Positions 1 through 7,085 of a DNA stretch of 23,842 nt are shown in pieces. The notes below the pieces were generated by a model. It worked only from the letters and a program-made list of their open reading frames with translations, searched no databases and was not told the DNA's origin. The stretch's first letter is position 1, and each line of letters begins with the position of its first letter. This stretch comes from DAIOEK01 sp964600595 (GTDB taxonomy: Bacteria > Chloroflexota > Anaerolineae > Anaerolineales > Anaerolineaceae), in assembly GCA_964600595.1 (NCBI GenBank), contig CAZRKL010000024.1, positions 1 through 23,842 on the forward strand, in the 5' to 3' direction. The translations under genes were made by a program, and so were the position numbers.

Positions 1-648
1 CTGGCTGGCGGGGTCGAAGAGCTTGATGGTATCGACCTCGTCGCCAAAGTAATCAAGCCGGATGGGGTGATCGGCGGTCATGGACCAGATATCGAGGATA
101 CCGCCGCGGCGGGCGAACTGCCCGGGTTCGGCAACGATCTCCACCGCTTCGTAGCCCAGCGTGACCAGCTGCTGAAGGAGCTTCTCCTGCGGCAGGCTCA
201 TCCCGCGGGTGAGGCGCACCAGCGCCTTGAGGAAGTCACGGCGCGGCATGGAGCGGGTCATTACCGCCTTGGCGGAAGCGAAAATAAGCGGGTGGCTCTG
301 CGGATTGCCACCCGGTAAATGGTATTCAGCCAGCGCCGAGAGGGTCTGCAGCCGGTCGCGGCGGGTTTGGGCTCCCCAGGGGTCTTTTTCATAGAAGAGC
401 GAGTTCGGTTCGGCGAAGATCACGCGCTGCAGGTTGGGCTGCCAGTAGCCGGCTTCGTCATAATAGGTGGTCACGCGATCCATGCGGTCGGTGATCACGA
501 GCACCGGGGCGGGGGAATCAGCTGCGAGGGCTGCCATGAGCAGCGGGCGGGCGGAACGCAGCAGGGCGAGCGGCGAGGTGGGTATCCGCTCCCGGATTTG
601 TTTCAGCAGGTTCTGATAGGCAGGGTGTGATTGCAGGTAGGCAAGCAT
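1..648 (-). CDS. mfd: Transcription-repair coupling factor Mfd, N-terminal part (truncated by window edge)
   Basis: The first 216 codons of a gene that starts at the ATG at 648 and runs off the window at base 1 with no stop. Near residues 170-216 it has the UvrB-homology signature of Mfd: EPGQFARRGGILDIW followed by IRLDYFGDEVDTIKLFD. Mfd is a DNA translocase that removes stalled RNA polymerase and recruits UvrA to transcription-blocking lesions. Only the N-terminal UvrA-binding part is visible; the RNA-polymerase-binding and helicase domains lie outside. It starts 4 bases after the pth stop, so the two are probably translated from one mRNA; the pth-mfd order also occurs in other bacteria such as Bacillus. 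A GGAG about 12 bases upstream is a weak ribosome site. Identification is firm despite truncation, because the RGGILDI and FGDEVD motifs are absent from other UvrB-like proteins in this combination. Confidence 0.88.
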   Translation of the reverse strand, partial: MLAYLQSHPAYQNLLKQIRERIPTSPLALLRSARPLLMAALAADSPAPVLVITDRMDRVTTYYDEAGYWQPNLQRVIFAEPNSLFYEKDPWGAQTRRDRLQTLSALAEYHLPGGNPQSHPLIFASAKAVMTRSMPRRDFLKALVRLTRGMSLPQEKLLQQLVTLGYEAVEIVAEPGQFARRGGILDIWSMTADHPIRLDYFGDEVDTIKLFDPASQ

Positions 649-652
649 AAAA

Positions 653-1255
653 TCAGGCTTCTCCGAGAACATCACCGTTGTAGGTATTCATGGTTTTATC
701 GAGCCCTTCGCGCGCAAATGTAAGGGCAGCCTGGCTGGCATCCGCGATCACTTTTTCCATAATCGGCTGCTCGGCTTTGGGAAAGTCCTGCAGCACATAG
801 TCTGCGGCATCCATGCGACCGGGTGGTCTGCCCACGCCGATGCGCAGGCGGGGGAAGGCTTGTGTGCCCACCTTTTCGATGATGGAAGCCAGACCGCGCT
901 GTCCGGCGGATCCACCGCCGGGGCGGATGCGGATGGTTCCCACAGGCAGGTCGATATCATCGTGGATGACGATCATCTGCTCGAGGGGGATGCGGTAGAA
1001 ACGCAGCAGGGAGATGACGCTTTGCCCGGAAAGGTTCATGAAGGTCTGCGGCTTGACCAGAATCAGCTTGCGCCCATCCACGAGGGCAGTGCCGATGAGG
1101 GCTTTGCTCTGCACCTTGGAGAGGCGGATGGAGAGATCCACGGCGAGTTTGTCGATGGTCATGAAGCCGATGTTGTGGCGGGTGTGCTTGTACTCGCGTC
1201 CGGGGTTGCCCAGTCCGACGATCAGGTAGTTATTGGAAGGTTGTTCAGGTAGCAT
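653..1255 (-). CDS. pth: Peptidyl-tRNA hydrolase
   Basis: A 200-residue protein, the usual length for bacterial Pth, which hydrolyses the ester bond of peptidyl-tRNAs released from stalled ribosomes in the cytoplasm. Family motifs are intact: GLGNPGREY (residues 14-22, with Asn17), TRHNIGF with the catalytic His27, KPQTFMNLSG with Asn74, and VIHDDIDLP with Asp99, the partner of the catalytic His. The GGGSAGQRGL segment (113-122) has Gln-Arg where E. coli has His-Asn; this variation is seen in other lineages and does not argue against activity. It lies 2 bases after the upstream Ig-like gene and 4 bases before mfd, so it is the middle gene of an operon. Confidence 0.96.
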   Translation of the reverse strand: MLPEQPSNNYLIVGLGNPGREYKHTRHNIGFMTIDKLAVDLSIRLSKVQSKALIGTALVDGRKLILVKPQTFMNLSGQSVISLLRFYRIPLEQMIVIHDDIDLPVGTIRIRPGGGSAGQRGLASIIEKVGTQAFPRLRIGVGRPPGRMDAADYVLQDFPKAEQPIMEKVIADASQAALTFAREGLDKTMNTYNGDVLGEA

Positions 1256-1257
1256 GG

Positions 1258-1866
1258 TTATGATCCGGGGTTGCGTTTGTTGAATATGAGCGCCAGTCCG
1301 ACCGCGAGAATGATTCCGATGCCCAGGGAGATGAAAATGAGCCGCTGGAGTCCTGCCTGGGTGAGGGCAGCCGGGTTGGGCGCCGCCGGTTTGGCGGGTG
1401 CACCAGTGGGGAGCAGGCTGACTTTTGTGGCCTGCTCGGTGAGGGAGGTCTGCGGCGCTGCCGGGTTGGGGGTGGCGGTTTCCATGGTGGAATAGTTCCG
1501 TACTCGCACACCGCTGACGATGTGTTCGCTGATCTCTCCACCGCTGAAATATACGCGTAAACGGAGGGAATAGTTGCCATCGGAGATGGAGGTGGTATCC
1601 CAGGTGCCGAGGAATCCCTCTTCGGCGGGTCTTTCAGCTGAAGCGATGGGCAGCCAGCCGGCATCTTCCTTGCCGGTGAAGGCAAACTCCAGGTCGTAAC
1701 GGGTGTACCCGGTGGCTTTGATGTATCCGGTCACCAGCACCTGTCCTTTGACGCCTTCACCGTCCACGGGGGATAGAATGGCGACATCGCCACCCTGTCC
1801 GCTGGCGGAGTGGAAGGGGAGAAGAAGCAGAATCAAAACCAGGAGGGAGGAATAAAACGCTTTCAT
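1258..1866 (-). CDS. Exported Ig-like domain protein with C-terminal membrane anchor (function unknown)
   Basis: A 202-residue protein not recognised as a named family. Visible parts in order: a signal peptide (residues 1-23, hydrophobic core LLVLILLLLPF, ending near SASG); one beta-rich Ig/FN3-like domain (about 27-127) with the typical stretches ILSPVDGEGVKGQVLVTG and TTSISDGNYSLRLRVY; a Pro/Ala/Thr-rich linker (about 128-170); and a C-terminal membrane helix (about 175-195) followed by NKRNPGS. This predicts a protein held on the outer face of the membrane by its C-terminus. It overlaps no neighbour but lies only 2 bases from pth, so it leads the Ig-pth-mfd operon. No Shine-Dalgarno is visible before the ATG at 1866. 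The function may be cell-envelope related, but nothing shows it directly. Confidence 0.75.
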   Translation of the reverse strand: MKAFYSSLLVLILLLLPFHSASGQGGDVAILSPVDGEGVKGQVLVTGYIKATGYTRYDLEFAFTGKEDAGWLPIASAERPAEEGFLGTWDTTSISDGNYSLRLRVYFSGGEISEHIVSGVRVRNYSTMETATPNPAAPQTSLTEQATKVSLLPTGAPAKPAAPNPAALTQAGLQRLIFISLGIGIILAVGLALIFNKRNPGS

Positions 1867-1877
1867 TGCAATCTGTT

Positions 1878-1906
1878 AGTTTACACCATCGGTAATAAGA
1901 TTGCAA
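1878..1906 (-). promoter_or_regulatory. Candidate promoter for the Ig-like-pth-mfd operon
   Basis: On the minus strand TTGCAA (1901-1906) and TAAACT (1878-1883) are separated by 17 bases. Transcription would start near 1871, only about 5 bases before the ATG, which fits the absence of a ribosome-binding site if the message is leaderless. The match to consensus is moderate, so this is a weak call. Confidence 0.3.
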
Positions 1907-1935
1907 ATTCTCCTTATTCCAATCTACATGCTTTA

Positions 1936-1963
1936 TTGACAGGGTGGTACGCTGTTATATAAT
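1936..1963 (+). promoter_or_regulatory. Promoter of the padR gene
   Basis: TTGACA (1936-1941) and TATAAT (1958-1963) are both perfect consensus hexamers, with a 16-base spacer. The start point would fall near 1970, leaving a leader of about 16 bases with no Shine-Dalgarno before the ATG at 1986. Confidence 0.75.
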
Positions 1964-1981
1964 ATTCAAAAATTGAGTATT
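1961..1981. promoter_or_regulatory. Imperfect palindrome over the padR promoter, candidate PadR operator
   Basis: AATATTCAA (1961-1969) and TTGAGTATT (1973-1981) are inverted repeats matching at 8 of 9 positions around an AAA centre. The site overlaps the -10 hexamer and the expected start point. PadR proteins commonly repress their own genes by binding such dyads; that this one is bound is inference. Confidence 0.4.
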
Positions 1982-1985
1982 ATTT

Positions 1986-2525
1986 ATGCCGCGAAATGTT
2001 CAGCCACTTTCTGTAGAATTTATTTTGCTGGGTGTCTTAATCCAGAAACCCATGCATGGGTATGATCTGTACAAATACCTGAACACCGATGGTGTGCTCA
2101 ACCAGATCTGGAATATCAAGCAGAGCCTGCTATATGCCATGCTCGATAAGCTGGAGGAAATGGGGTTGATCCGCGCGGAGCTGCTCAACACGGGTACACT
2201 GCCGGTGAAAAGGGAATTCCATATAACCGGGAAGGGTGAGAGCCTTTTCTGGGAGTGGGTGAATACACCTGTATCGCATCCACGGGATATGCGCGTGGAG
2301 TTCCTCGCCAAGGTTACCTTTCTGCAGCAGTTAGACAGGCAAAAATATGGTGAGCTGCTGGATGCGCAGAAGGAAATGGCGGTAGGTTGGCTGGATAGCC
2401 TGCATCAGCGCATGGCAGAAGAAGAGAGCGACATCCCCGGTAAGATGGTGATGGATTACAAGCAATCGCAAATCGAGGCGATGATCACCTGGCTGGATTT
2501 TAATAGGAATAACCCGCCCAACTAA
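1986..2525 (+). CDS. PadR-family transcriptional regulator
   Basis: A 179-residue DNA-binding protein with the two-part PadR layout. The N-terminal winged helix (about 8-90) carries the family pattern LLGVLIQKPMHGYDLYKYL, then a recognition region (IKQSLLYAMLDKLEEMGLI) and a wing ending in REFHITGKGE. The C-terminal part (about 95-175) is a helical dimerisation region of the Vir/PadR_C type, with LDRQKYGELLDAQKEM and an amphipathic last helix. Such proteins usually repress transporter or stress genes and respond to small molecules; the ligand cannot be read here. It is divergent from the Ig-like-pth-mfd operon and 92 bases upstream of the large glycosyltransferase, either of which could be a target besides itself. 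The start is fixed by the strong promoter immediately upstream. Confidence 0.88.
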   Translation: MPRNVQPLSVEFILLGVLIQKPMHGYDLYKYLNTDGVLNQIWNIKQSLLYAMLDKLEEMGLIRAELLNTGTLPVKREFHITGKGESLFWEWVNTPVSHPRDMRVEFLAKVTFLQQLDRQKYGELLDAQKEMAVGWLDSLHQRMAEEESDIPGKMVMDYKQSQIEAMITWLDFNRNNPPN

Positions 2526-2549
2526 TGCCGGGTTTATGATGACGGCTGA

Positions 2550-2578
2550 TTGCAGCCCTAAATGGAACAGGATACAAT
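2550..2578 (+). promoter_or_regulatory. Candidate promoter for the glycosyltransferase-NHL gene
   Basis: TTGCAG (2550-2555) and TACAAT (2573-2578) with a 17-base spacer lie in the 92-base gap between padR and the next gene. A start near 2585 would leave a leader of about 33 bases with a weak GGAAGAA ribosome site. There is no obvious terminator after padR, so read-through from the padR promoter is also possible. Confidence 0.45.
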
Positions 2579-2617
2579 TAACCCTATTCAATCTTTGGAA
2601 GAATTAAAAAGACAACT

Positions 2618-5600
2618 ATGAGCGAAACCCAGACATCTCAAATTAATCATTCCTGGTTAGAGAAACCGGTTGCTGACTGGTTTAGAAATTTCAACGTTGA
2701 GAAAATCATCTTCACGGTCATCCTGTTGCTGACGGTTGTGAGCCGCTTTGCCATCCTGGATGCGCGGGTGATGAGCCACGATGAGGTTAACCACGTCCGC
2801 CCATCGTGGGAGCTCTACCAGGGGCAGGGTTACAGGCATGACCCGGTGACACACGGTCCCATGCAATTCCACCTGGTAGCCCTGGCGTACAGCCTGTTCG
2901 GGGATGATGATTTCACATCCCGTCTGCCGCAGGCATTATTCTCCATCGCCACCGTCTGGATGGTGTGGAAATACCGCCGCTACCTGGGGAAGATAGGCGC
3001 GATGGCTGCCGCGGTGATGATGCTTGTTTCGCCATATATGCTCTATTATGGAAGATACACCCGGAATGAAGCCTTTGTTGCCCTTTTTGGCGTGTTGACT
3101 CTCTACCTCATGCTGCGTTATCTGGAGGATCCCAAACCGAAATACCTGCTGGGATTGGCAGCCGTTATCTCACTTCAATTTGCTACAAAAGAGACATCTT
3201 ATATTTACACCGCACAGGCGCTTCTGTTCCTGCTCTTCCTCTTTATCAAGCGGTTATGGGGCATGGAATGGGTTGAACCTCGCTCACGGCGGACATTTGT
3301 AATTGGTCTGGTAATTGGTGCAGTTTGTCTCATCGCGGCAATGGCTGTGGGGACGGTCTTGTCGGAAGTCGCAGCTGAGAACAGTGCCGCTTTGTCAGAA
3401 TTAGGTGGAGAGAGCGCAGTTCAAGCTTCAGCTATCCCAGAACCATTCAATTACATCATCATCGCTCTCGCGGGGATGGCTGTTCTGGCAATCGGGGCGG
3501 CTGCAGTTTTTGCGGTAATGGGTATCGGGTTGGATAAAATCCGTACAGAGCGTAGTTTCGACCTGCTGATTCTTATTGGTACACTCATCCTGCCGCAATT
3601 GTCCGCTTTCCCGGTGAAACTGCTCGGATGGGACCCGTTGGATTATACAAATGAAGGCATGCTCCGCACCGGGATCATCCTGGCTATCATCACCGCGGTG
3701 TCGATTCTGCTTGGTTTGTGGTGGAACCGTGATGTATGGTGGAAAGCTGCTGTAATTTATTACGCGATTTACATTTTCTTCTACACCACTGTATTCACGA
3801 ATGGGCAGGGCTTGTTCACCGGTATCATCGGATCGCTGGGGTACTGGCTGGATCAGCAAGGAGTGCAACGGGGAAGTCAGCCGTGGTACTTTTACAGCGG
3901 CATTCAAGTTCCCATTTATGAGTTTCTGCCTGCCATTGGGGCAATAATCGCGACCATCTACGCGACCATCCGCTGGATGAACCCGAATAATCCTGAAGTT
4001 GAGAAACGATATTCCATAAAGACAGATTATCCAGAAGATGGGGAACCTGCCGGTGTTGATGAGCAATTACCCGTCTGGCTGATGATATTCTGGAGTATCA
4101 CTTCTTTAGTCGCTTACAGCATCGCCGGTGAAAAGATGCCCTGGCTGACTGTACATATTGCCTGGCCGTTAATTTTGCTGGCTGGGTGGAGCTTCGGAAT
4201 CATTCTCAAGAGAATCCACTGGAAAGCTCTATTCACGCCCGCGGGTGGATTAAGTCTGCTGGTTGTCATCCTCTTTGTGGTTGGGTTGATCAGATTGGTC
4301 ATGCAACTAAACAGCCAGCCTTTACCATTTTCCGGAAACCAACTGGATCAACTTTCAGTTACTTCGGTTTTCCTGCTGACTCTGGTATTTATCCTTGGCT
4401 CATTGGTATTGATGTTTTATTTCAAACGAAAAAACCAAGATGTCCAATTTGGTCAATTATCGGGTTCGCTGATATTGTTTGTTCTTTTAGTACTAACCGT
4501 GAGGGCCTCGTACCGTGCGAATTATATAAATTATGATTCAGCGAAAGAATACCTGGTTTATGCGCACGCAGCCAGAGGTCCGAAGGATATCATGGAGCAG
4601 ATAGCGGAAATATCAGAGCGAGTTACCGGCGGGAAGACACTACGCATTGGGTATGACAACTCATCGCTCTATCCTTACTGGTGGTACCTGCGGGACTACA
4701 GCAATCTCGATTATTTTGCCGATCAACCATCCAAAGCTGTTAGAGATGACGCCATTGTTCTGGTTGGGAATCCGAATTATGCAAAGATCGAACCCCTGGT
4801 GGGAAAAGGATTTTACAGTTTCGAATACGCCCGCTTGTGGTGGCCAAACCAGGACTACTTCAATCTGGATGGGGCAAGGGTCTGGGAGGCAATTTCCAAC
4901 CCCGATATCCGTGCCGGAATCTTCGATATCTGGCTAAACCGCGATTACAAAAAGTATGCTGAAGCGACAAACAACCAAAACCTGACAGATGAGACCTGGG
5001 AACCTGCGGAACGGATCCGAATGTATGTAAAGAAGGATATCGCAGCCCAGATATGGAATTACGGGCTCGCTCCTGCCGCAGAGACTGTTCAAATTGACCC
5101 ATACGAGAGTCAACGAATCGAGTTAAACCCTGAATACGCATTTGGATCCAGTGGGGATCAACCCGGACAATTCTCTTCACCCCGTGGGCTGGCGGTTGCT
5201 CCTGACGGAACGCTATATGTCGCAGATTCGCGCAATCATCGCATTCAACGGTTTTCAACAGGCGGAGAATTCATTCAGGCGTGGGGTGGGTTTGGTGACC
5301 AGACGCAGGGTGCTGTTCCTGGCGGATTATTTAATGAACCCTGGGGTGTAGCTGTCGGACCAGATGGAAGCGTGTATGTTACCGACACATGGAATCACCG
5401 CATTCAAAAATTTAACTCCAAAGGTGAGTTTACAGCCATGTGGGGCTATTTCGGACAGGGCGAGAATTTGAATGCTCTGTGGGGACCACGTGGTATAGCA
5501 GTCGATAAGCAGGGTAATGTATTTGTCGCGGATACCGGGAACAAGCGAATCGTCGTGTACAAATCAGATGGAACCCCGGTGACTTCATTTGGCGAGTACG

Positions 5601-6010
5601 GATTAGGTCCCAGCCAGTTTGATGAACCTGTTGGGGTGGCAATTGATCGCAATGGGTATATCTACGTTACGGATACATGGAATCAAAGAATACAGGTGTT
5701 CACATCTGATATATCAGGTACCGAATACACACTCATAACAACCTGGGAAATTGCAGGTTGGTATGGACAATCTCTTGAAAACAAACCGTTCATATCCATA
5801 GGTATTGATGGATCGGTGTTTGTTACAGATCCTGAACTATACAGGGTACTGCAGTTTACATCCACGGGAGAATTCATCAGAACATGGGGTGATTACAGTA
5901 CAGATGCCGATGGAATTGGTTTGGCGGCTGGCATAACAAACGATGCAGATGGCGGTGTATTCGTCAGTGATGCATTAAATAACAGAATACTGCATTACGT
6001 CCTGCCATAA
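2618..6010 (+). CDS. Agl23/TIGR03663-type membrane glycosyltransferase fused to an NHL beta-propeller
   Basis: A 1130-residue protein in two parts. The N-terminal two-thirds is a polytopic GT-C-like (PMT-like) enzyme: after the first helix (about 28-48) comes the extracytoplasmic motif MSHDE with Asp55-Glu56, the likely metal or catalytic acidic pair, then YRHDPVTHGPMQFHL (72-86) and FTSRLPQALF. These are signatures of the TIGR03663 ('flippase activity-associated', Agl23) family, which uses polyprenyl-phosphate sugars. About ten further helices run to residue 630, followed by an outside soluble segment (about 640-830) with YPYWWYLRDY. Residues 838-1130 form six NHL-type blades, recognisable by repeats such as RGLAVAPDGTLYVADSRNHR and VGVAIDRNGYIYVTDTWNQR; this is enough for a closed six-bladed propeller outside the cell. 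The likely role is glycosylation of lipids or proteins at the cell surface, with the propeller binding partner or acceptor. The substrate is unknown. Confidence 0.85.
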   Translation: MSETQTSQINHSWLEKPVADWFRNFNVEKIIFTVILLLTVVSRFAILDARVMSHDEVNHVRPSWELYQGQGYRHDPVTHGPMQFHLVALAYSLFGDDDFTSRLPQALFSIATVWMVWKYRRYLGKIGAMAAAVMMLVSPYMLYYGRYTRNEAFVALFGVLTLYLMLRYLEDPKPKYLLGLAAVISLQFATKETSYIYTAQALLFLLFLFIKRLWGMEWVEPRSRRTFVIGLVIGAVCLIAAMAVGTVLSEVAAENSAALSELGGESAVQASAIPEPFNYIIIALAGMAVLAIGAAAVFAVMGIGLDKIRTERSFDLLILIGTLILPQLSAFPVKLLGWDPLDYTNEGMLRTGIILAIITAVSILLGLWWNRDVWWKAAVIYYAIYIFFYTTVFTNGQGLFTGIIGSLGYWLDQQGVQRGSQPWYFYSGIQVPIYEFLPAIGAIIATIYATIRWMNPNNPEVEKRYSIKTDYPEDGEPAGVDEQLPVWLMIFWSITSLVAYSIAGEKMPWLTVHIAWPLILLAGWSFGIILKRIHWKALFTPAGGLSLLVVILFVVGLIRLVMQLNSQPLPFSGNQLDQLSVTSVFLLTLVFILGSLVLMFYFKRKNQDVQFGQLSGSLILFVLLVLTVRASYRANYINYDSAKEYLVYAHAARGPKDIMEQIAEISERVTGGKTLRIGYDNSSLYPYWWYLRDYSNLDYFADQPSKAVRDDAIVLVGNPNYAKIEPLVGKGFYSFEYARLWWPNQDYFNLDGARVWEAISNPDIRAGIFDIWLNRDYKKYAEATNNQNLTDETWEPAERIRMYVKKDIAAQIWNYGLAPAAETVQIDPYESQRIELNPEYAFGSSGDQPGQFSSPRGLAVAPDGTLYVADSRNHRIQRFSTGGEFIQAWGGFGDQTQGAVPGGLFNEPWGVAVGPDGSVYVTDTWNHRIQKFNSKGEFTAMWGYFGQGENLNALWGPRGIAVDKQGNVFVADTGNKRIVVYKSDGTPVTSFGEYGLGPSQFDEPVGVAIDRNGYIYVTDTWNQRIQVFTSDISGTEYTLITTWEIAGWYGQSLENKPFISIGIDGSVFVTDPELYRVLQFTSTGEFIRTWGDYSTDADGIGLAAGITNDADGGVFVSDALNNRILHYVLP

Positions 6011-6049
6011 AACATAACCGGGAGCTTTAACTCAGCTCCCGGTTATGTT
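6011..6049. terminator. Bidirectional terminator hairpin between converging genes
   Basis: AACATAACCGGGAGCT (6011-6026) and its exact reverse complement (6034-6049) form a perfect 16-bp stem with a 7-base loop. On the plus strand it follows the glycosyltransferase stop directly and is trailed by a short T-rich stretch; on the minus strand it is trailed by GTTTTATGG. The loop contains the stop codon of the minus-strand methyltransferase (6027-6029), so one arm also encodes that protein's last residues. Confidence 0.8.
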
Positions 6050-6947
6050 TGTCTTCTGGCAAAGATGACCAGCGTGCATAAAGAGCATGTGAAATATATT
6101 TTTCCTGTGTGTTGTCTTTAGATACAAGCTCACCGACTTGAATATCGCCCTTGTGATCGGTCATCATCTCTTTGATCGCACCATGTAATGTTAATGCAGA
6201 AGATTTTACAGCGTAGGCAGTCATTACAACGAATAAGGGTTTGGGAGACAAAACCTGCCTGCATGCTGACAGCAGGTCCGGAATGAGATCGAAGAATTCC
6301 CAGACTTCCCCTTTGGGACCCCTACCAAATTTTGGCGGATCCAGGATAATACCATCATAATAATTTTCTCTACGCGCCTCGCGCTGGGTGAATTTCAAGG
6401 CATCATCAACGATCCAGCGGATTGGCTTATCAAGTTGTTCCGACAGAGTTTGATTATCTTTCGCATAGATAATCGCTTTCTTAGAAGCATCTACATGTGT
6501 CACTTGCGCGCCGGCTTCAGCAGCTGCCAGAGTAGCCATGCCTGTATAGCCAAAAAGGTTCAAGACCCGTACAGGTCGATCTGCAAGGGTAATTTGTTCA
6601 TGGATCCAATCCCAATGTGTGGCTTGCTCAGGGAAGAGACCCACATGACGCGAGGCAGTTGGCTGGACCCAGCATTTTAAGTTCTTATATTGAATTGGCC
6701 ATCTGGCTGGTACCTGGGTCTTAAAAACCCAGTGCCCGCCATTTTCTTCACGTGTTACCTGGAAGAATACATCCGCATTATTCCAGCGGGTGGGGGGAAG
6801 GGATTTTTTCCATACAGCCTGCGCTTCGGGTCTGGCAAATGTATACTTACCAAACCGTTCCAACTTGTATCCTTCACCTGAGTCAATCAATTCATAATCA
6901 CGCCAGGCTGAGGAACTAAGGGTGTGGATGATCGGGATCTTGTTCAT
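6027..6947 (-). CDS. Class I SAM-dependent methyltransferase, RlmI/RlmK-like
   Basis: A 306-residue Rossmann-fold methyltransferase. An N-terminal beta-rich region (1-120) containing YKLERFGKYTFARPE resembles the leading part of the RlmI-type rRNA cytosine methyltransferases. The SAM-binding motif I is NLFGYTGMATLAAAEAGA (130-147), with the acidic SAM-ribose residue Asp153 in THVDASK, and motif IV is DPPKFGRGP (203-211). The DPPKFG pattern belongs to this rRNA/nucleic-acid methyltransferase group. The target base cannot be decided from sequence; 23S rRNA is the usual substrate of relatives. It converges with the glycosyltransferase at a shared terminator and is divergent from uvrB. No Shine-Dalgarno is visible before the ATG at 6947. 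The final codons lie in the terminator stem. Confidence 0.85.
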   Translation of the reverse strand: MNKIPIIHTLSSSAWRDYELIDSGEGYKLERFGKYTFARPEAQAVWKKSLPPTRWNNADVFFQVTREENGGHWVFKTQVPARWPIQYKNLKCWVQPTASRHVGLFPEQATHWDWIHEQITLADRPVRVLNLFGYTGMATLAAAEAGAQVTHVDASKKAIIYAKDNQTLSEQLDKPIRWIVDDALKFTQREARRENYYDGIILDPPKFGRGPKGEVWEFFDLIPDLLSACRQVLSPKPLFVVMTAYAVKSSALTLHGAIKEMMTDHKGDIQVGELVSKDNTQEKYISHALYARWSSLPEDKHNRELS

Positions 6948-6954
6948 ATTGAAA

Positions 6955-6960
6955 AGTATA
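6955..6960 (-). promoter_or_regulatory. Candidate -10 element of the methyltransferase gene
   Basis: TATACT on the minus strand lies about 8 bases upstream of the ATG at 6947, so transcription would begin almost at the start codon. No convincing -35 hexamer is seen at the right distance. It is called because it explains the missing ribosome-binding site. Confidence 0.25.
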
Positions 6961-7000
6961 ATCGAAATTTGCAGAGGAGAGCATTGGTATTGAAGTTATC

Positions 7001-7029
7001 AGAACAAATATAGAACAAATGTATATAAT
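7001..7029 (+). promoter_or_regulatory. uvrB promoter region with an 11-bp-spaced direct repeat
   Basis: TATAAT (7024-7029) is a perfect -10; the hexamer 17 bases upstream (AGAACA, 7001-7006) is a poor -35. AGAACAAAT occurs twice, at 7001-7009 and 7012-7020, one helical turn apart. The second copy plus the following bases, GAAC-AAAT-GTAT (7013-7024), matches 6 of 8 fixed positions of the Gram-positive LexA box GAAC-N4-GTTC and overlaps the -10. An SOS-type control site is plausible but not shown. Confidence 0.5.
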
Positions 7030-7085
7030 ATGATAAAATGAGCCATCTGGGATCGATAATCATCAACTCCTGGAAAGAGGGAAAG

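Noticed and set aside
1..648. UvrB as identity of the truncated gene at the left edge
   Set aside because: The motifs FGDEVD and RGGILDI are shared with UvrB, but the N-terminus lacks the UvrB GATGTGKT motif and the context after pth fits mfd; uvrB is present separately at 7086.
1245..1685. A 146-codon Pro/Ser-rich open frame on the minus strand
   Set aside because: It is another frame of the Ig-like gene and pth start; composition is typical of a GC-rich shadow.
3428..4066. A 212-codon open frame on the minus strand inside the glycosyltransferase gene
   Set aside because: It lies entirely antisense to a well-supported membrane segment, has a low-complexity composition without motifs and no ribosome site; it is a shadow.
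7038..7085. Upstream ATG of uvrB adding 16 residues
   Set aside because: The family starts at the equivalent of MDFELQAPYQ, and the ribosome site AAAGAGG fits the ATG at 7086.
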